DNA of 59,651 bases from Acidobacteriota bacterium (GCA_025463125.1 JAOAPX010000137.1:1-59651); one strand, 5' to 3'; shown: positions 1-9,822, numbered from the stretch's first letter. The notes: a model not told the origin generated them from the sequence alone. Program-made: numbers and translations.

Positions 1-262
1 CGGTAAAAACTCGACGACCGACGTTTTGTCTTTTCCTTTCGAAGCTGATGAATTTGATATTGTTGAAAACACGCTCGGCGATATTATTATTTCCGTCGAG
101 CAGGCTCAGCGCCAGGCGGCGGAAAACAATTTGTCGTTTGATGCTGAAATCAAACAATTGATTTTGCACGGCATTCTGCATCTTTGCGGTTACGACCACG
201 AAATTGACAACGGCGAAATGAACAGGCGCGAATTGGAATTGCGCGAACGCTTAGGAATTTAG
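1..262 (+). CDS. ybeY: Endoribonuclease YbeY, C-terminal part (cut by window edge)
   Basis: YbeY is a zinc-dependent single-strand RNase that matures the 16S rRNA 3' end and takes part in ribosome quality control in the cytoplasm. The reading frame is open to the left edge and begins with residues that fit the conserved TDVLSFPF segment, so the true start lies outside the window; the TTG at position 26 is internal. The zinc motif is complete: HGILHLCGYDHE, three His in the H-x3-H-x5-H pattern. The LGDIIIS strand is also typical. About 86 residues of a protein usually near 150 are present. In many genomes ybeY sits between ybeZ/phoH and a CorC-type gene; here a CorC-family gene follows, but two pentose phosphate genes lie in between. 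Confidence 0.93.
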   Translation, partial: GKNSTTDVLSFPFEADEFDIVENTLGDIIISVEQAQRQAAENNLSFDAEIKQLILHGILHLCGYDHEIDNGEMNRRELELRERLGI

Positions 263-455
263 GCGAGCAATTCTAATTAAATTTTTAAGAATTCAACGGC
301 TGACACATTTACCGTTTTCCGGGCATTCACTTTTTCCTCTTTATTAGATTTATTAGAACTTTATTAAAGGTTTTAGTTTTTCGCTTTTTTAACTTTTCAA
401 AATCTCTTGAGATTCTCTTGAAATTCTCTTGTGTTCTTTACAGCAAAATACAAAA

Positions 456-1967
456 ATGAGTGAAACCAACAAAACCGCAGAACCGTGCGTAATGGTGATT
501 TTCGGCGCAACCGGTGATTTAACCAAGCGCAAACTTTTCCCCGCCCTGTATAATCTCGCGAAAGAGAATTTTCTGCCCGAAAACTTCGCCATCATCGGCG
601 TCGGTCGGCAGGAGCTTGAAACCAAGGATTTCTGGAGCAAGATTAGCGCCGAACTGATCGAGTTTATTGGAAAGAACATCGATAAAAATCTGCTCAAATG
701 GTTCGAAGAACGAACCTTTTACACCGGCGGCGATTTTGACGACGATAAAAAGCTGTTTAAGGACTTGAAAGCCTTGCTTGCCGATGTGTGTCAAAATCTC
801 GAAATTCCGGAAAACTTTTTTTATTATCTCGCCACGCCGCCGCAACTTTTCGCAAACGTTACGGAGAAAATCTGCAAAAACGGTTTGGGAAAACAAACCG
901 ACGGCAACTGGCGCAGGTTTATTTACGAAAAGCCGTTCGGTCGCGATCTGGAATCCGCTAAAACGCTCAACGCGCAGCTTTTAAAGATTCTGGACGAAAA
1001 TCAGATTTACCGCATCGACCATTATCTCGGGAAAGAAACGGTCCAGAATATTCTGGTTTTTCGTTTCGGCAACAGCATTTTCGAACCGATCTGGAACCGC
1101 AACTACGTAGATCACGTTCAAATCACGGTTGCCGAACAGCTCGGCGTCGAAACCCGCGGCGGTTATTACGACACGGCTGGCGCTCTGCGCGATATGATTC
1201 CGAATCACATTTTCCAGCTTGTGACGCTGACGGCGATGGAGCCGCCCGTTTCGTTTGAACCGGACGCGGTGCGCAACGAACAGTCGAAAATTCTGCACGC
1301 CATTCAGCCTTTTACGCCCGAAGACGTTCTGCAAAAAGCCGTTCGGGGGCAATACGGCGAAGGCGAAATCGACAAAAAGAAAGTTCCGGCTTACAGAAGC
1401 GAGCCGAACGTAGCGCCGGATTCGAACACCGAAACATACGCCGCGCTGAAGCTTTCGATCGATAACTGGCGCTGGGCGAACGTGCCGTTTTACGTCCGAA
1501 CCGGAAAGCATTTGCCGGCAAAACACACGGAAATCGTCATTCAATTCAAGAAAGCGCCGTTTATGCTTTTTCGGAACACGCAAATCGAGCGTTTGACGAC
1601 AAACAGGATTGTTATACATATTCAGCCGGACGAAGGAATCACTCTGCATTTCGGCGCGAAAATTCCCGGTCCGATCGTCGATATGGGCGCGGTCGATATG
1701 GATTTTAATTACCTGGATCATTTCGGCGAAACGGCTTCGACCGGCTACGAAAGACTGCTTTTCGATTGTATGATCGGCGACGCGACGCTTTTTCAGCGCG
1801 CAGATATGGTCGAAGCCAGCTGGCGCATCGTTTCGCCGATTCTCGACGTTTGGAAAGCGATTCCGGCAAGAGATTTTCCGAATTACGAATCCGGCACGTG
1901 GGGACCGAAAGAAGCCGATCTTTTGCTCGAACAGGACAACCGGAAATGGAAACAAACGGTCGATTGA
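456..1967 (+). CDS. zwf: Glucose-6-phosphate 1-dehydrogenase
   Basis: It oxidises glucose 6-phosphate to 6-phosphogluconolactone and makes NADPH, the entry step of the oxidative pentose phosphate pathway. The protein has 503 residues, normal for the family. The N-terminal dinucleotide-binding motif GATGDL is at residues 17-22. An EKPFGRDL substrate-binding segment lies near residue 160, and the signature RIDHYLGKE is at 186-194 with the catalytic His. The frame is open further upstream to a TTG at 429, but those nine extra residues are not family-like and the ATG at 456 places the cofactor motif normally. No clear Shine-Dalgarno sequence precedes it. The lactonase gene for the next step follows 48 bases downstream, so the two are probably one transcript. 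Confidence 0.96.
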   Translation: MSETNKTAEPCVMVIFGATGDLTKRKLFPALYNLAKENFLPENFAIIGVGRQELETKDFWSKISAELIEFIGKNIDKNLLKWFEERTFYTGGDFDDDKKLFKDLKALLADVCQNLEIPENFFYYLATPPQLFANVTEKICKNGLGKQTDGNWRRFIYEKPFGRDLESAKTLNAQLLKILDENQIYRIDHYLGKETVQNILVFRFGNSIFEPIWNRNYVDHVQITVAEQLGVETRGGYYDTAGALRDMIPNHIFQLVTLTAMEPPVSFEPDAVRNEQSKILHAIQPFTPEDVLQKAVRGQYGEGEIDKKKVPAYRSEPNVAPDSNTETYAALKLSIDNWRWANVPFYVRTGKHLPAKHTEIVIQFKKAPFMLFRNTQIERLTTNRIVIHIQPDEGITLHFGAKIPGPIVDMGAVDMDFNYLDHFGETASTGYERLLFDCMIGDATLFQRADMVEASWRIVSPILDVWKAIPARDFPNYESGTWGPKEADLLLEQDNRKWKQTVD

Positions 1968-2015
1968 GCGTCGGCAATTATAAAGAAAGATAAAGAAAAG
2001 AAATATAAAGAAAAG

Positions 2016-2762
2016 ATGAAACGAAACGTTCATATTTTTCCCGACACGGAAATGTTAAACCGGTTCGCGGCTGAAAAATTTATCAGTCTCGGCAACGAAG
2101 CGATCGAGCGAAACGATGTATACACCGTTTCACTCGCCGGCGGTTCAACGCCGAAATCGCTTTACAAACTTCTTTCAAGCGAACAATTCAAGAATCGCAT
2201 CGATTGGAACAAGGTTTATTTCTTTTTCGGCGACGAGCGAAACGTTTTGCCCGCAGATGACGAGAGCAATTTCCGGATGGTTTATGAAAATCTTTTTCTT
2301 CCGTTAAATTTACCGAAGGAAAATGTTTACCGGTGGGAAACCGAATTGAAAGACCCGAAAGTTGTCGCTGAAAAATACGAACAATCGATCAGAAATTTCT
2401 TTAATGCCGCGGAAAACGATTTGCCCGGTTTAGATTTGGCTTTGCTCGGGATGGGGGAAGACGCGCACACCGCTTCGCTGTTTCCGAAGACTGCGGCTTT
2501 AAGGGAAATCAAAAAAATTGCCGTTGCAAACCCGGTCGAAAAACTTTCCACGATTCGTTTAACACTGACTTTTCCGCTGTTTAATAATTCCCGCAATATA
2601 ATTTTCCTGGTCGCCGGCGAAAATAAAGCTGAAGCGCTGCGCCGCGTTCTCGGCGGCGCGAGCGAGCCCGAACAATATCCCGCACAAAATATAAATCCCG
2701 AAAACGGCGTTGTTTACTGGCTTATCGATTCCGAAGCGGCTCGATTTCTGAGCGGCGCTTGA
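2016..2762 (+). CDS. pgl: 6-phosphogluconolactonase
   Basis: It hydrolyses 6-phosphogluconolactone to 6-phosphogluconate, directly after the zwf reaction. The protein has 248 residues, matching the bacterial DevB/Pgl family. Visible motifs are SLAGGSTPKSLY near residue 40 (sugar-phosphate loop shared with glucosamine-6-P deaminases), FFGDERNV near 70, and LLGMGEDAHTASLFP near 145. The usual DGHTAS reads EDAHTAS here, and the catalytic His is kept. The gap after zwf is short and made of AAAGAAAAG-like purine repeats, which may act as the ribosome binding site. It is very probably co-transcribed with zwf. Confidence 0.93.
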   Translation: MKRNVHIFPDTEMLNRFAAEKFISLGNEAIERNDVYTVSLAGGSTPKSLYKLLSSEQFKNRIDWNKVYFFFGDERNVLPADDESNFRMVYENLFLPLNLPKENVYRWETELKDPKVVAEKYEQSIRNFFNAAENDLPGLDLALLGMGEDAHTASLFPKTAALREIKKIAVANPVEKLSTIRLTLTFPLFNNSRNIIFLVAGENKAEALRRVLGGASEPEQYPAQNINPENGVVYWLIDSEAARFLSGA

Positions 2763-2845
2763 AAGCCGTTTGACTACAAAATCAGGTATTTACGATATTT
2801 CCCCTTTTCTTTAATGCCCATTTGCCATAAACTCACGTTTTAACT

Positions 2846-4165
2846 ATGGAAATTGAGATAATTTCGTCGGTTGTTATTCTTATTGCTCTCGTTTTTCTGG
2901 CGACAATCGATATGTCGTTTTCGCATCTTTCAGACGTCAGTCTGCGCCGCATCGCCGCCGATTTTGAAGAAAGCCAAAACACGCGCTCGGCGGATTTCTT
3001 TCGTGAGATTCTGGAAAATCGCCCGCGCTTTCGAATTATTCTTTCTTCGGCGATTCAATTTTTGTTAATCGTTTTCACGGTTCTGGTTACATTAATCGTT
3101 CTTCCATACACGGACGGCAACCGGTATCATCTCCTGCTTTTCTCGATTTTATTCGGTTTAGGTTTTTCCGTTATTTTCCGTCAGGTTATTCCCCGCCTTA
3201 TCGTCTGGCGAAATCCTGACAACAAACTGCTGTTTCTGCTTCCGATCGTTCGCCCGCTTTACGCTATTGTATCAATATTTATCGCCCCGTTTGAATCAAG
3301 ACGCTTGATTAAAGAACAGCAAAAACTTGAAATGTCGGTGACGCCCGATTCAACCGAAGAAAAAGCGGAAGACAATACGGACGATTTCCAGGCTTTAATG
3401 GAAGTCGGCGAAGCCGAAGGAATTATCGAGGAAAAAGAACGCGAATTGATCGAAACAATGGTCGAATTCAGCGATACGCGCGCCGGAGAAATTATGACGC
3501 CGCGCACTGAAATCTGCGCTCTGCCTATTAATTCGACCGTTAAAGCCGCGCGCGATACGATAATCGGCGAAAAATACTCGCGCCTGCCCGTCTATCGCGA
3601 TACGATCGATAATATCGAAGGCGTTATTTACGTTCGCGACCTTTTAAACGCGTGGGCTGAAGAAAAAGAAGATCAAACGATAGAAACGATGCTTCGCCCG
3701 GCTTATTTTATTCCCGAAACCAAATCGGCTTCCGAGCTTTTAAAGAATATGCAGACCAACCACGTGCAGATCGCCATTGTGGTTGACGAATACGGCGGCG
3801 TCGCGGGGCTTGTATCAATCGAAGATATTATTGAAGAGATCGTCGGCGAAATCGAAGACGAAGATATTGAAGAAGAAGAAATCATCGAAATCATTGAAGG
3901 CGAAGATGGTTATTACCACGTTTTAGGTTCGACGGAAATCGGAAAAATCGAGCGGCTTTTCGATCTGGAAATCGAAGACGACGATTTCACGACCATCGCC
4001 GGACTCGTCACGAGCGAAGCCGGGTACGTTCCTAAAATCGGGGAAAAACTGCAAATCCGCAATCTCGAAGTCGACGTTTTGCAGGCTGACGAAAAGAAGA
4101 TTTCGCTTCTTCGCATTAGAAAAGTCACAGGCGAGCCCGAAATTACCGTTTTCGAAGAAACTTAA
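2846..4165 (+). CDS. HlyC/CorC (CNNM) family protein with CBS pair
   Basis: This is a membrane protein of the family annotated as hemolysin-like or CorC, linked to magnesium and cobalt efflux or homeostasis. The 439 residues show an N-terminal membrane domain (about 1-170, helices near 5-25, 65-88, 95-115 and 128-148), an acidic linker, and a CBS pair at about 210-335 that opens with the family sequence GEIMTPRTE. A C-terminal CorC_HlyC domain (about 350-430) follows a very acidic stretch rich in E, D and I near 335-350. The protein is full length. The transported ion cannot be told from sequence. The gene lies 83 bases after pgl; no terminator is seen between them. Confidence 0.88.
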   Translation: MEIEIISSVVILIALVFLATIDMSFSHLSDVSLRRIAADFEESQNTRSADFFREILENRPRFRIILSSAIQFLLIVFTVLVTLIVLPYTDGNRYHLLLFSILFGLGFSVIFRQVIPRLIVWRNPDNKLLFLLPIVRPLYAIVSIFIAPFESRRLIKEQQKLEMSVTPDSTEEKAEDNTDDFQALMEVGEAEGIIEEKERELIETMVEFSDTRAGEIMTPRTEICALPINSTVKAARDTIIGEKYSRLPVYRDTIDNIEGVIYVRDLLNAWAEEKEDQTIETMLRPAYFIPETKSASELLKNMQTNHVQIAIVVDEYGGVAGLVSIEDIIEEIVGEIEDEDIEEEEIIEIIEGEDGYYHVLGSTEIGKIERLFDLEIEDDDFTTIAGLVTSEAGYVPKIGEKLQIRNLEVDVLQADEKKISLLRIRKVTGEPEITVFEET

Positions 4166-4313
4166 AAACCGGCGACGCGCAAAAAGCCTGGAATGTTTGA
4201 TTTTTATTGTAAACGTCCGTCTATTGTGATAAGTCTTTTTCATCTGTTGAATCCGTCGATTTTTTTCTTTGCCGGTTTTGACAGCTTATTTTCAAACAAG
4301 GAAGGGTAAAAAT

Positions 4314-4430
4314 ATGCGTGATTTATTTCGAGGCTTAATTGCCGGCGCGGCTGCCTATAAACTCGGCGGCGGTTTAATTTCGACGATTATCATTTTCATC
4401 ATTGTTTTTTGGCTGCTCGGTAAATGTTAG
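4314..4430 (+). CDS. Small single-span membrane protein (38 aa), unknown
   Basis: This is a short open frame of 38 codons with a strong ribosome binding site, GGAAGGG, about 8 bases before the ATG. The protein starts MRDLFRGLIAGAAAYKLGGG and continues into one hydrophobic segment (residues about 21-36) ending LLGKC. A hairpin terminator follows 35 bases after the stop. The good binding site, the membrane-helix composition and the terminator suggest a real small protein. No family is recognised. It may be an inner-membrane microprotein; its function is unknown. Confidence 0.6.
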   Translation: MRDLFRGLIAGAAAYKLGGGLISTIIIFIIVFWLLGKC

Positions 4431-4464
4431 TCGCAAAATCGACTTTTAACTAACTAAACGAACT

Positions 4465-4499
4465 AAAAAAGCGCGAAACTAAACATTTCGCGCTTTTTT
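4465..4499. terminator. Bidirectional hairpin terminator
   Basis: The arms GCGCGAAA (4471-4478) and TTTCGCGC (4486-4493) enclose a 7-base loop. A-runs precede and a T-run follows (4494-4499), so it can act on either strand. It closes the unit containing the small membrane protein and isolates the sigma factor gene downstream. Confidence 0.85.
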
Positions 4500-4639
4500 C
4501 TTCAATCAAGGCGATATTATTACAAAAGCCGACTTTTTTTTCAGTCCGCGCGTCTAAATAATGAGAAAGTGAAAGTTTTCTCTTTTCTCAAAAGTTGTTT
4601 GTAGTATTCTCGTGCAAACATTTATTAGAACACGAGCGA

Positions 4640-5218
4640 ATGTTAACGAATTTAAAGGATGAACAATTGGTCGAATTGGCGATTTCGGAAAATCCCGAAG
4701 CTTTCGGCGAAATCGTAAAGCGCTGGGATCGAAAAATCTTTGCGCTTTGTTACGGAATGCTCGGCTCGGAAGCCGATGCGCGCGACGCGACGCAGGAATC
4801 CTTTATTGCCGCTTATCGAAATTTACCGAAATTTCGCGGCGACGCCAAGCTTTCTTCGTGGCTTCACCGCATCGCCGTTAATCAATGTTTGACTTTAATA
4901 AGAAGAGCGAAGAACCGCTCGGAAGACTATTTGAATGAAGACGAATCGGCTGAAGACAAAACTTTCGTCGCGCCGGCAAATCTTTCGCCTTCACGCGCTA
5001 CCGAAAAGAACGAACGCTTAACGCTGGTTCGCCAGGCTGTTCAATCGCTTCCGAACGAATTGCGTGAAATAATCGTAATGAAGGAATTTGAAGAAATGAC
5101 TTTTCAACAGATTTCCGACACTCTGGAATTACCTCTGAGCACGGTTAAAAGCCGGCTTTACGCGGCTCTTAAACAATTGCGCGGCAAACTTGAACGAATG
5201 CCGATCGAGGTCATTTGA
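4640..5218 (+). CDS. ECF-type RNA polymerase sigma factor
   Basis: It directs RNA polymerase to a stress regulon. From the ATG at 4640 the protein has 192 residues. Region 2 reads EAFGEIVKRWDRKIFALCYG, then DARDATQESFIAAYRNL, RGDAKLSSWLHRIAVNQC; region 4 reads LPNELREIIVMKEFEEMTFQ followed by a helix-turn-helix ending LSTVKSRLYAALKQLRGKL. This is the RpoE/SigW-like ECF architecture. A TTG at 4595 would add 15 residues with no family match, so ATG 4640 is preferred. The next gene, an anti-sigma factor, starts 20 bases after the stop (or overlaps by 4 bases if a TTG is used), so the pair is translationally linked. Confidence 0.92.
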   Translation: MLTNLKDEQLVELAISENPEAFGEIVKRWDRKIFALCYGMLGSEADARDATQESFIAAYRNLPKFRGDAKLSSWLHRIAVNQCLTLIRRAKNRSEDYLNEDESAEDKTFVAPANLSPSRATEKNERLTLVRQAVQSLPNELREIIVMKEFEEMTFQQISDTLELPLSTVKSRLYAALKQLRGKLERMPIEVI

Positions 5219-5238
5219 GTCGAACGCGCTATAAAGTT

Positions 5239-6060
5239 ATGTCGAATAATAATCACAATTCCGAATGTTCCTTCACCGGCGAGATACTAACTTATCTTTA
5301 CGAGGAGCTCGGCAAAAAAGAAAGAAAGAACTTTGAAGCTCACTTATCCGAATGCACCGAATGCACCGATGGGCTCGCGGATATAGCGTTTGCCAGATTT
5401 TCGGTTCAGGAATGGCGCGGCGAGGAATTTGCGCCACTGAAAACGCCCATCATAAACATTCCGTATGAAACTCAGAAGGCGCGCGTAAAAGATTCAACCG
5501 TCGCGGAATCGTGGCTCGCGCGGATGCGCGGATACGTCTCCGTTTCTCCGGCTTGGGCGACGATGGGCGGCGCGGCGGCGGCTGTAGTCGTTTGTTTGGG
5601 TTTGATTTTCGCCGCGCTTAATCTTTTTCAGCCCGATGAGCTGGCTGTAGCGGGCGATAATAATCCGGTAAAAACATCCGTCTCGCCTACGGCGGGAAAT
5701 AACGCTCTGAAAAATCAGGAAATTTACGCAGACGCCAAACAAACGAATAAACTTCCCGGCAATTCATCACAAACGCTTTTACCGAATACGGGCGAAACCG
5801 AAAGCGCTTTTGAGCCTGACAATCAAATAAGCGTTCAGGCAAAAACTTCGATTCCCGAAAAGCAGGAAAGCGTTCGCAAAGTCAGAAACGTAAAGCGTTA
5901 CAGCGAAAGAATTACGGCAAGCGAAAAAACAGATCTCAGAACGGTTAACAGAAACGCGCCGCGAAATACCGGGCAAACTCCGGTTTTAAGCAACTTCGAG
6001 GAAGAAGAAGACAATACTTTGCGGCTCGCCGAATTATTTGAAGATTTTGATACTGAATAA
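5239..6060 (+). CDS. Zinc-finger anti-sigma factor, single-span membrane protein
   Basis: It probably binds and restrains the ECF sigma factor encoded just upstream. From the ATG at 5239 the protein has 273 residues. The N-terminal cytoplasmic domain carries an H-x3-C-x2-C zinc motif (H35, C39, C42, in HLSECTEC), as in ZAS/zf-HC2 anti-sigma factors. One membrane helix follows at about 107-130. The outer segment of about 140 residues is polar and low in structure and ends with acidic residues. The gene order sigma, anti-sigma, Spy-like protein supports an envelope-stress role. The signal that releases the sigma factor is not visible. Confidence 0.85.
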   Translation: MSNNNHNSECSFTGEILTYLYEELGKKERKNFEAHLSECTECTDGLADIAFARFSVQEWRGEEFAPLKTPIINIPYETQKARVKDSTVAESWLARMRGYVSVSPAWATMGGAAAAVVVCLGLIFAALNLFQPDELAVAGDNNPVKTSVSPTAGNNALKNQEIYADAKQTNKLPGNSSQTLLPNTGETESAFEPDNQISVQAKTSIPEKQESVRKVRNVKRYSERITASEKTDLRTVNRNAPRNTGQTPVLSNFEEEEDNTLRLAELFEDFDTE

Positions 6061-6066
6061 AAAGAG

Positions 6067-6639
6067 ATGAACGAAGATATGAAAAAAGATATGAAAAAAT
6101 TCAATCTTTTCAGTTTACTGCTGATTTGTTTGCTTACTTTCACGTTTTATTCGACGACAAACGCGCAGCAGGAAGCGATGCCCGACAATCAGCCGAAAAG
6201 AAAAAATAAGCGATTTTCCACGCGCCCGAATCTGTATCATGAGCTCGAACTGACGCCCGAACAGCGGCAGCAGATCAAACGCGTTCACCAGAACAGGAAA
6301 CCTTTAATGAACGAAGCTCAGCGCCGCGTCAGCGAAGCGATGAGAAATCTTGATCGCGCTGTTTACGCCGATTCGATCAAGGAAGGGGAAATTGCCGAGC
6401 GCTTAAAGGATTTGCAGGCGGCGCAGTCGGAAGTCGCCAATCTTCGCGCCTACACCGAGCTCGAAGTGCGAAAAATACTGACGCCCGAACAACTTATTAA
6501 GTTTCGCGAGCTTCGCCGCCGGTTTAATGAAAAACGCGAAAACCATGAAAACCGCCGAAAATCAACAACCGATCATTCCGATTCGAATGCGCCGGGCAGC
6601 GATTTTAACAAGCCGCACCGCAAAAATCCGAACGATTAA
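6067..6639 (+). CDS. Spy/CpxP-like periplasmic protein
   Basis: The 190-residue protein has an N-terminal signal peptide (hydrophobic core FSLLLICLLTFTF, cut likely after TTNA). The mature part is helical and highly charged. It has two LTPEQ-type motifs, LELTPEQRQQIKRVHQNRK near residue 62 and ILTPEQLIKFRELRRRF near 140, which are the hallmark of the LTXXQ family that includes Spy and CpxP, periplasmic chaperones or sensors. The gene lies 6 bases after the anti-sigma gene, so it is in the same operon and probably both a target and a modulator of the response. ATG codons at 6067, 6079 and 6091 are possible starts. Confidence 0.8.
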   Translation: MNEDMKKDMKKFNLFSLLLICLLTFTFYSTTNAQQEAMPDNQPKRKNKRFSTRPNLYHELELTPEQRQQIKRVHQNRKPLMNEAQRRVSEAMRNLDRAVYADSIKEGEIAERLKDLQAAQSEVANLRAYTELEVRKILTPEQLIKFRELRRRFNEKRENHENRRKSTTDHSDSNAPGSDFNKPHRKNPND

Positions 6640-6788
6640 TTTCATCAAAAACCTGACAACGCATCTTTGCCGCCGAGATTCAGCCGATTTTTTCACGAAA
6701 ATCGGCTATTCTTTTATTTGTCGTTTTCAGTCGTTCGTTGTAACCTTTAGCAATAAACGTTTGTCTTTAATTCGCTAAAAAACCATTA

Positions 6789-7559
6789 ATGAATCCGCTC
6801 AGCAAATTTTTATTCGAACTACAGGAAATTAGCATTTTAGTCTGGCGTTCCGTCAAAGGCTTGTATAAAGGTCCCCGGTACGTCAGCGAAATCACCCGTC
6901 AGATGGATTCAATCGGCGTCGGTTCATTGGTCATCGTTATTCTGACAGGTTTTTTTACGGGCGGCGTTTTAATTCTGCAAGCTTTCCCGACTTTTGAATA
7001 CTACGGCTTGCAGACGCAGGTCGGCAAATCGGTTTCGACTTCCTTGATTCGCGAGCTCGGACCGGTTTTAACGGCGCTGATGGTTGCCGGTCGCGTCGGT
7101 TCCGCGATTGCGGCGGAACTCGGCTCAATGGTGGTTTCGCAGCAGATTGATGCGATGCGCGCGCTCGGCACATCGCCGATTCGAAAGCTCGTGACGCCGC
7201 GCGTTATCGCCCTCATCATGATGCTTCCGCTTTTAACAGTCGCCGCCGACACGTTCGGGATTATCGGCGGCGGAATCGTTTCTTCGCAAATTTTCGATCT
7301 CGATACTTCCCTTTACATCACGTCCGTGCGCAACGGCGTGACGATTCAGGACTTAATCGGCGGAATTATCAAACCCGTATTTTTCGCGTTTATAATCGGC
7401 TTTATATCGTGTCATAAAGGCTTGACGACACAAGGCGGAACAGTCGGAGTCGGCACTTCGACAACCAGTTCCGTAGTGCTCTCATCTATTCTCGTTATTA
7501 TCGCCGATTTCTTTATCTCACGCCTTTTACAAACGATTTTTGGAGTCAGCCTTATTTAA
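6789..7559 (+). CDS. mlaE: MlaE-family ABC transporter permease
   Basis: This is the permease of a phospholipid transport system acting at the inner membrane. The 256 residues match the MlaE/YrbE family. Visible family features are [20 protein letters not shown] followed by [20 protein letters not shown], then a helix with [19 protein letters not shown] and [14 protein letters not shown]. About five membrane helices are predicted. The next two genes encode the matching ATPase and MCE protein in the usual order. Role: retrograde or anterograde lipid movement between inner and outer membrane; the direction is not settled by sequence. Confidence 0.93.
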   Translation: MNPLSKFLFELQEISILVWRSVKGLYKGPRYVSEITRQMDSIGVGSLVIVILTGFFTGGVLILQAFPTFEYYGLQTQVGKSVSTSLIRELGPVLTALMVAGRVGSAIAAELGSMVVSQQIDAMRALGTSPIRKLVTPRVIALIMMLPLLTVAADTFGIIGGGIVSSQIFDLDTSLYITSVRNGVTIQDLIGGIIKPVFFAFIIGFISCHKGLTTQGGTVGVGTSTTSSVVLSSILVIIADFFISRLLQTIFGVSLI

Positions 7560-7600
7560 TATATTACAAATTAAAAGCTGATCAGCACGATAAACTTGAT

Positions 7601-8500
7601 ATGGCATCATTGACCGAAACCGAAGAAATCGGAAAAACCAATCTCGAAGACTATGAAGAGACGGATCTTCAAATGCCGACGGATAACATCGAGCGAATAA
7701 CGCCGGCAATCGAGTTTCGCGACGTGCGTTTGTTTTTCGATGACAAAGTTATTCTCGACGGAATCAGCTTTATCGTCAGGCGCGGCGAAACAAAAGTCGT
7801 TTTAGGCGGTTCGGGCGGCGGAAAATCTACGATAATCAAGCTTATTCTCGGTTTATTAAAACCCGACGAAGGACAAATTTTTATTGACGGCGATGATATC
7901 ACCGATTATGAAGAACCGGATATGATGAAGATCCGGACAAAAATCGGCATGGTTTTTCAGGAAGGCGCGTTGTTCGATTCGCTTTCGGTTTACGAAAACG
8001 TCGCTTATCGCCTGCACGAAGCGGGCGTTGCGGAAGAAGAAGTCGAACACGAGGTTCGCCGTATGCTTCGTTTCGTCGATTTGGAAGATGCAATCGACAA
8101 GATGCCGATCGAGCTTTCCGGCGGAATGCGTCGGCGCGTCGGCATCGCGCGTGCTTTGGTCGGAAATCCGAGCATTATTTTGTTTGACGAGCCGACCGCG
8201 GGTCTCGATCCGCCGACGGCTCGAACGATTTGCGAGCTGGCGATAAAATTGCGCGATCTGGAAGACGCGTCCTCGATTTTTGTGACGCACGAAATGAACA
8301 ATCTCGAATATCTTTCATCGGAATACGCGGTTGTCGATGAAAACGGCGAAGTAAATTTCGAACTCGAAGGCGAAAAGCTTTGTTTGATTAACACCGAAGT
8401 TATTATGCTTCGCGAAGGAAAAATCATTTTCAGCGGAAAAGATGAAGAACTCAAACGCTCGACAGACCCGTATATTCATCGTTTTATTCGGGGAAAATGA
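7601..8500 (+). CDS. mlaF: MlaF-family ABC transporter ATP-binding protein
   Basis: This is the ATPase that powers the MlaE permease. The 299 residues include Walker [10 protein letters not shown] (about 70), signature [16 protein letters not shown] (about 170), Walker [14 protein letters not shown] and an H-loop VTHEMNN. The [10 protein letters not shown] form of the signature is typical of the Mla/Mkl group. The N-terminus has an acidic extension of about 40 residues before the ABC core; an internal ATG at 7673 would remove much of it, so the start is uncertain. There is an insertion near residue 240 ([19 protein letters not shown]) between the H-loop and the C-terminal strand. Confidence 0.92.
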   Translation: MASLTETEEIGKTNLEDYEETDLQMPTDNIERITPAIEFRDVRLFFDDKVILDGISFIVRRGETKVVLGGSGGGKSTIIKLILGLLKPDEGQIFIDGDDITDYEEPDMMKIRTKIGMVFQEGALFDSLSVYENVAYRLHEAGVAEEEVEHEVRRMLRFVDLEDAIDKMPIELSGGMRRRVGIARALVGNPSIILFDEPTAGLDPPTARTICELAIKLRDLEDASSIFVTHEMNNLEYLSSEYAVVDENGEVNFELEGEKLCLINTEVIMLREGKIIFSGKDEELKRSTDPYIHRFIRGK

Positions 8501-8542
8501 TATGATGAAGTTTCACGCTCATAAAAACTCATAATTTAAATT

Positions 8543-9769
8543 ATGCCGAGAACCCAGAAAAATTTATCTTTTAGCCAGCTTCGCGTCGGAATCTTCGTTT
8601 TAGCGGCACTTTTAATTTTAGGTTTTTTAATTATAAATTCGACCGGCGAATTCAATCCGTTCGAGAAAAAGCTTCATTTACGAGCCAGGTTTTTAACAGC
8701 CGACGGTTTGCGCGAAGGCGCGGAAGTTCAGCTGGCGGGCGTGACGATCGGAAAGGTCGATGCGGTTACATTTCTGCCGCCGGGCAGCCCTGAAGCCGAA
8801 AAGATCGAAGCGATGCTGACGATTGCCGCGGAACTCGACGGCAAACCGATCAATGAGCGAATCAGAACCGATTCTACGGCTCAACTGATCGCTATGTCGC
8901 TGCTCGCAAACGATAAAATGATCAATATCACGCCCGGCACATCAAACGCTTCCCCGGTTTCTGAAAATCACGTTTTGAATTCGACGACGACAATGTCGAT
9001 CAATCAACTGACGCAAACCGGCAACGATCTTTTGCAGCAAATCAATAAATTATCGGTTCCCGCAAATGAAATTTTAGAAAAAGCCAATCGCGGCGAAGGC
9101 ACGCTCGGGAGGGTTGTTAACGACGATTCATTGTATCGAAATCTCGACACAGCCGTGGCGGAAACGCGCTTAACCGTAGTCAAGCTGCAAACGACGCTGG
9201 ATAAAGTAAACCGCGGCGACGGCAGCGCCGGTAAATTACTGAACGACCCGGAACTTTACAACAGCTTGAACAGAACGGTCGGGCAGCTCGAATCGATTTC
9301 CAGGGATTTGCGTTCGGGACGCGGTTCTGCCGGGAAATTCCTGACCGACGATGCGCTTTACAATGACACGCGCGCCGCCGTCAACGATTTGCGCGGTTCG
9401 ATCCAGGAGTTGAAACCGACGTTCGAGCGTTTAAATAAAATTGCCGGCGATATCGATTTGATTACCGCCGATTTAAGTCAGGGCAAAGGTTCGGCTGGAA
9501 GATTTTTAAAGGACGAGCAGCTTTACGAAGAAGCGCGTAATTCGATAGCCAGATTTAATTCGACGGCGGCGAAATTCGATCTTTTGCTCGGCGACGTGCA
9601 AAGCGGAAAAGGCACGATCGGCAAGCTCCTAACCGACGAAACGCTTTACAACAACGCCAATCAAACCGCCGCCAACATCAACCAGCTTTCTTCCGAAGGC
9701 ACGAAATTAATTTACGATTTCCGTCAGAATCCGAAAAAATATCTGCGCATTAAATTCAGCATTTTCTAA
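8543..9769 (+). CDS. MCE-domain (MlaD family) protein with C-terminal repeats
   Basis: This is the substrate-binding periplasmic partner of the MlaEF transporter. The 408 residues have one N-terminal membrane helix (about 14-32) and an MCE domain (about 38-125) with the features ADGLREGAEVQLAGVTIGKV and LLANDKMINITPG. A long helical tail follows, holding five copies of a motif that reads G-x-G-[ST]-x-G-[RK]-x-[LVF]-x-[DN]-[DE]-x-L-Y, starting at residues 184, 225, 259, 314 and 355. The tail may form a shaft or coil across the periplasm. It is the last gene of the operon; a long hairpin follows. Confidence 0.9.
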   Translation: MPRTQKNLSFSQLRVGIFVLAALLILGFLIINSTGEFNPFEKKLHLRARFLTADGLREGAEVQLAGVTIGKVDAVTFLPPGSPEAEKIEAMLTIAAELDGKPINERIRTDSTAQLIAMSLLANDKMINITPGTSNASPVSENHVLNSTTTMSINQLTQTGNDLLQQINKLSVPANEILEKANRGEGTLGRVVNDDSLYRNLDTAVAETRLTVVKLQTTLDKVNRGDGSAGKLLNDPELYNSLNRTVGQLESISRDLRSGRGSAGKFLTDDALYNDTRAAVNDLRGSIQELKPTFERLNKIAGDIDLITADLSQGKGSAGRFLKDEQLYEEARNSIARFNSTAAKFDLLLGDVQSGKGTIGKLLTDETLYNNANQTAANINQLSSEGTKLIYDFRQNPKKYLRIKFSIF

Positions 9770-9822
9770 GCTTACGAAAATCGAAAAAATCGAAAAAATC
9801 GAAACACTTTTAATTTAACTCG

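Noticed and set aside
981..2033. 350-codon minus-strand frame opposite zwf
   Set aside because: Arg/Phe-rich shadow of a clear zwf gene; long antisense frames are common in this codon usage.
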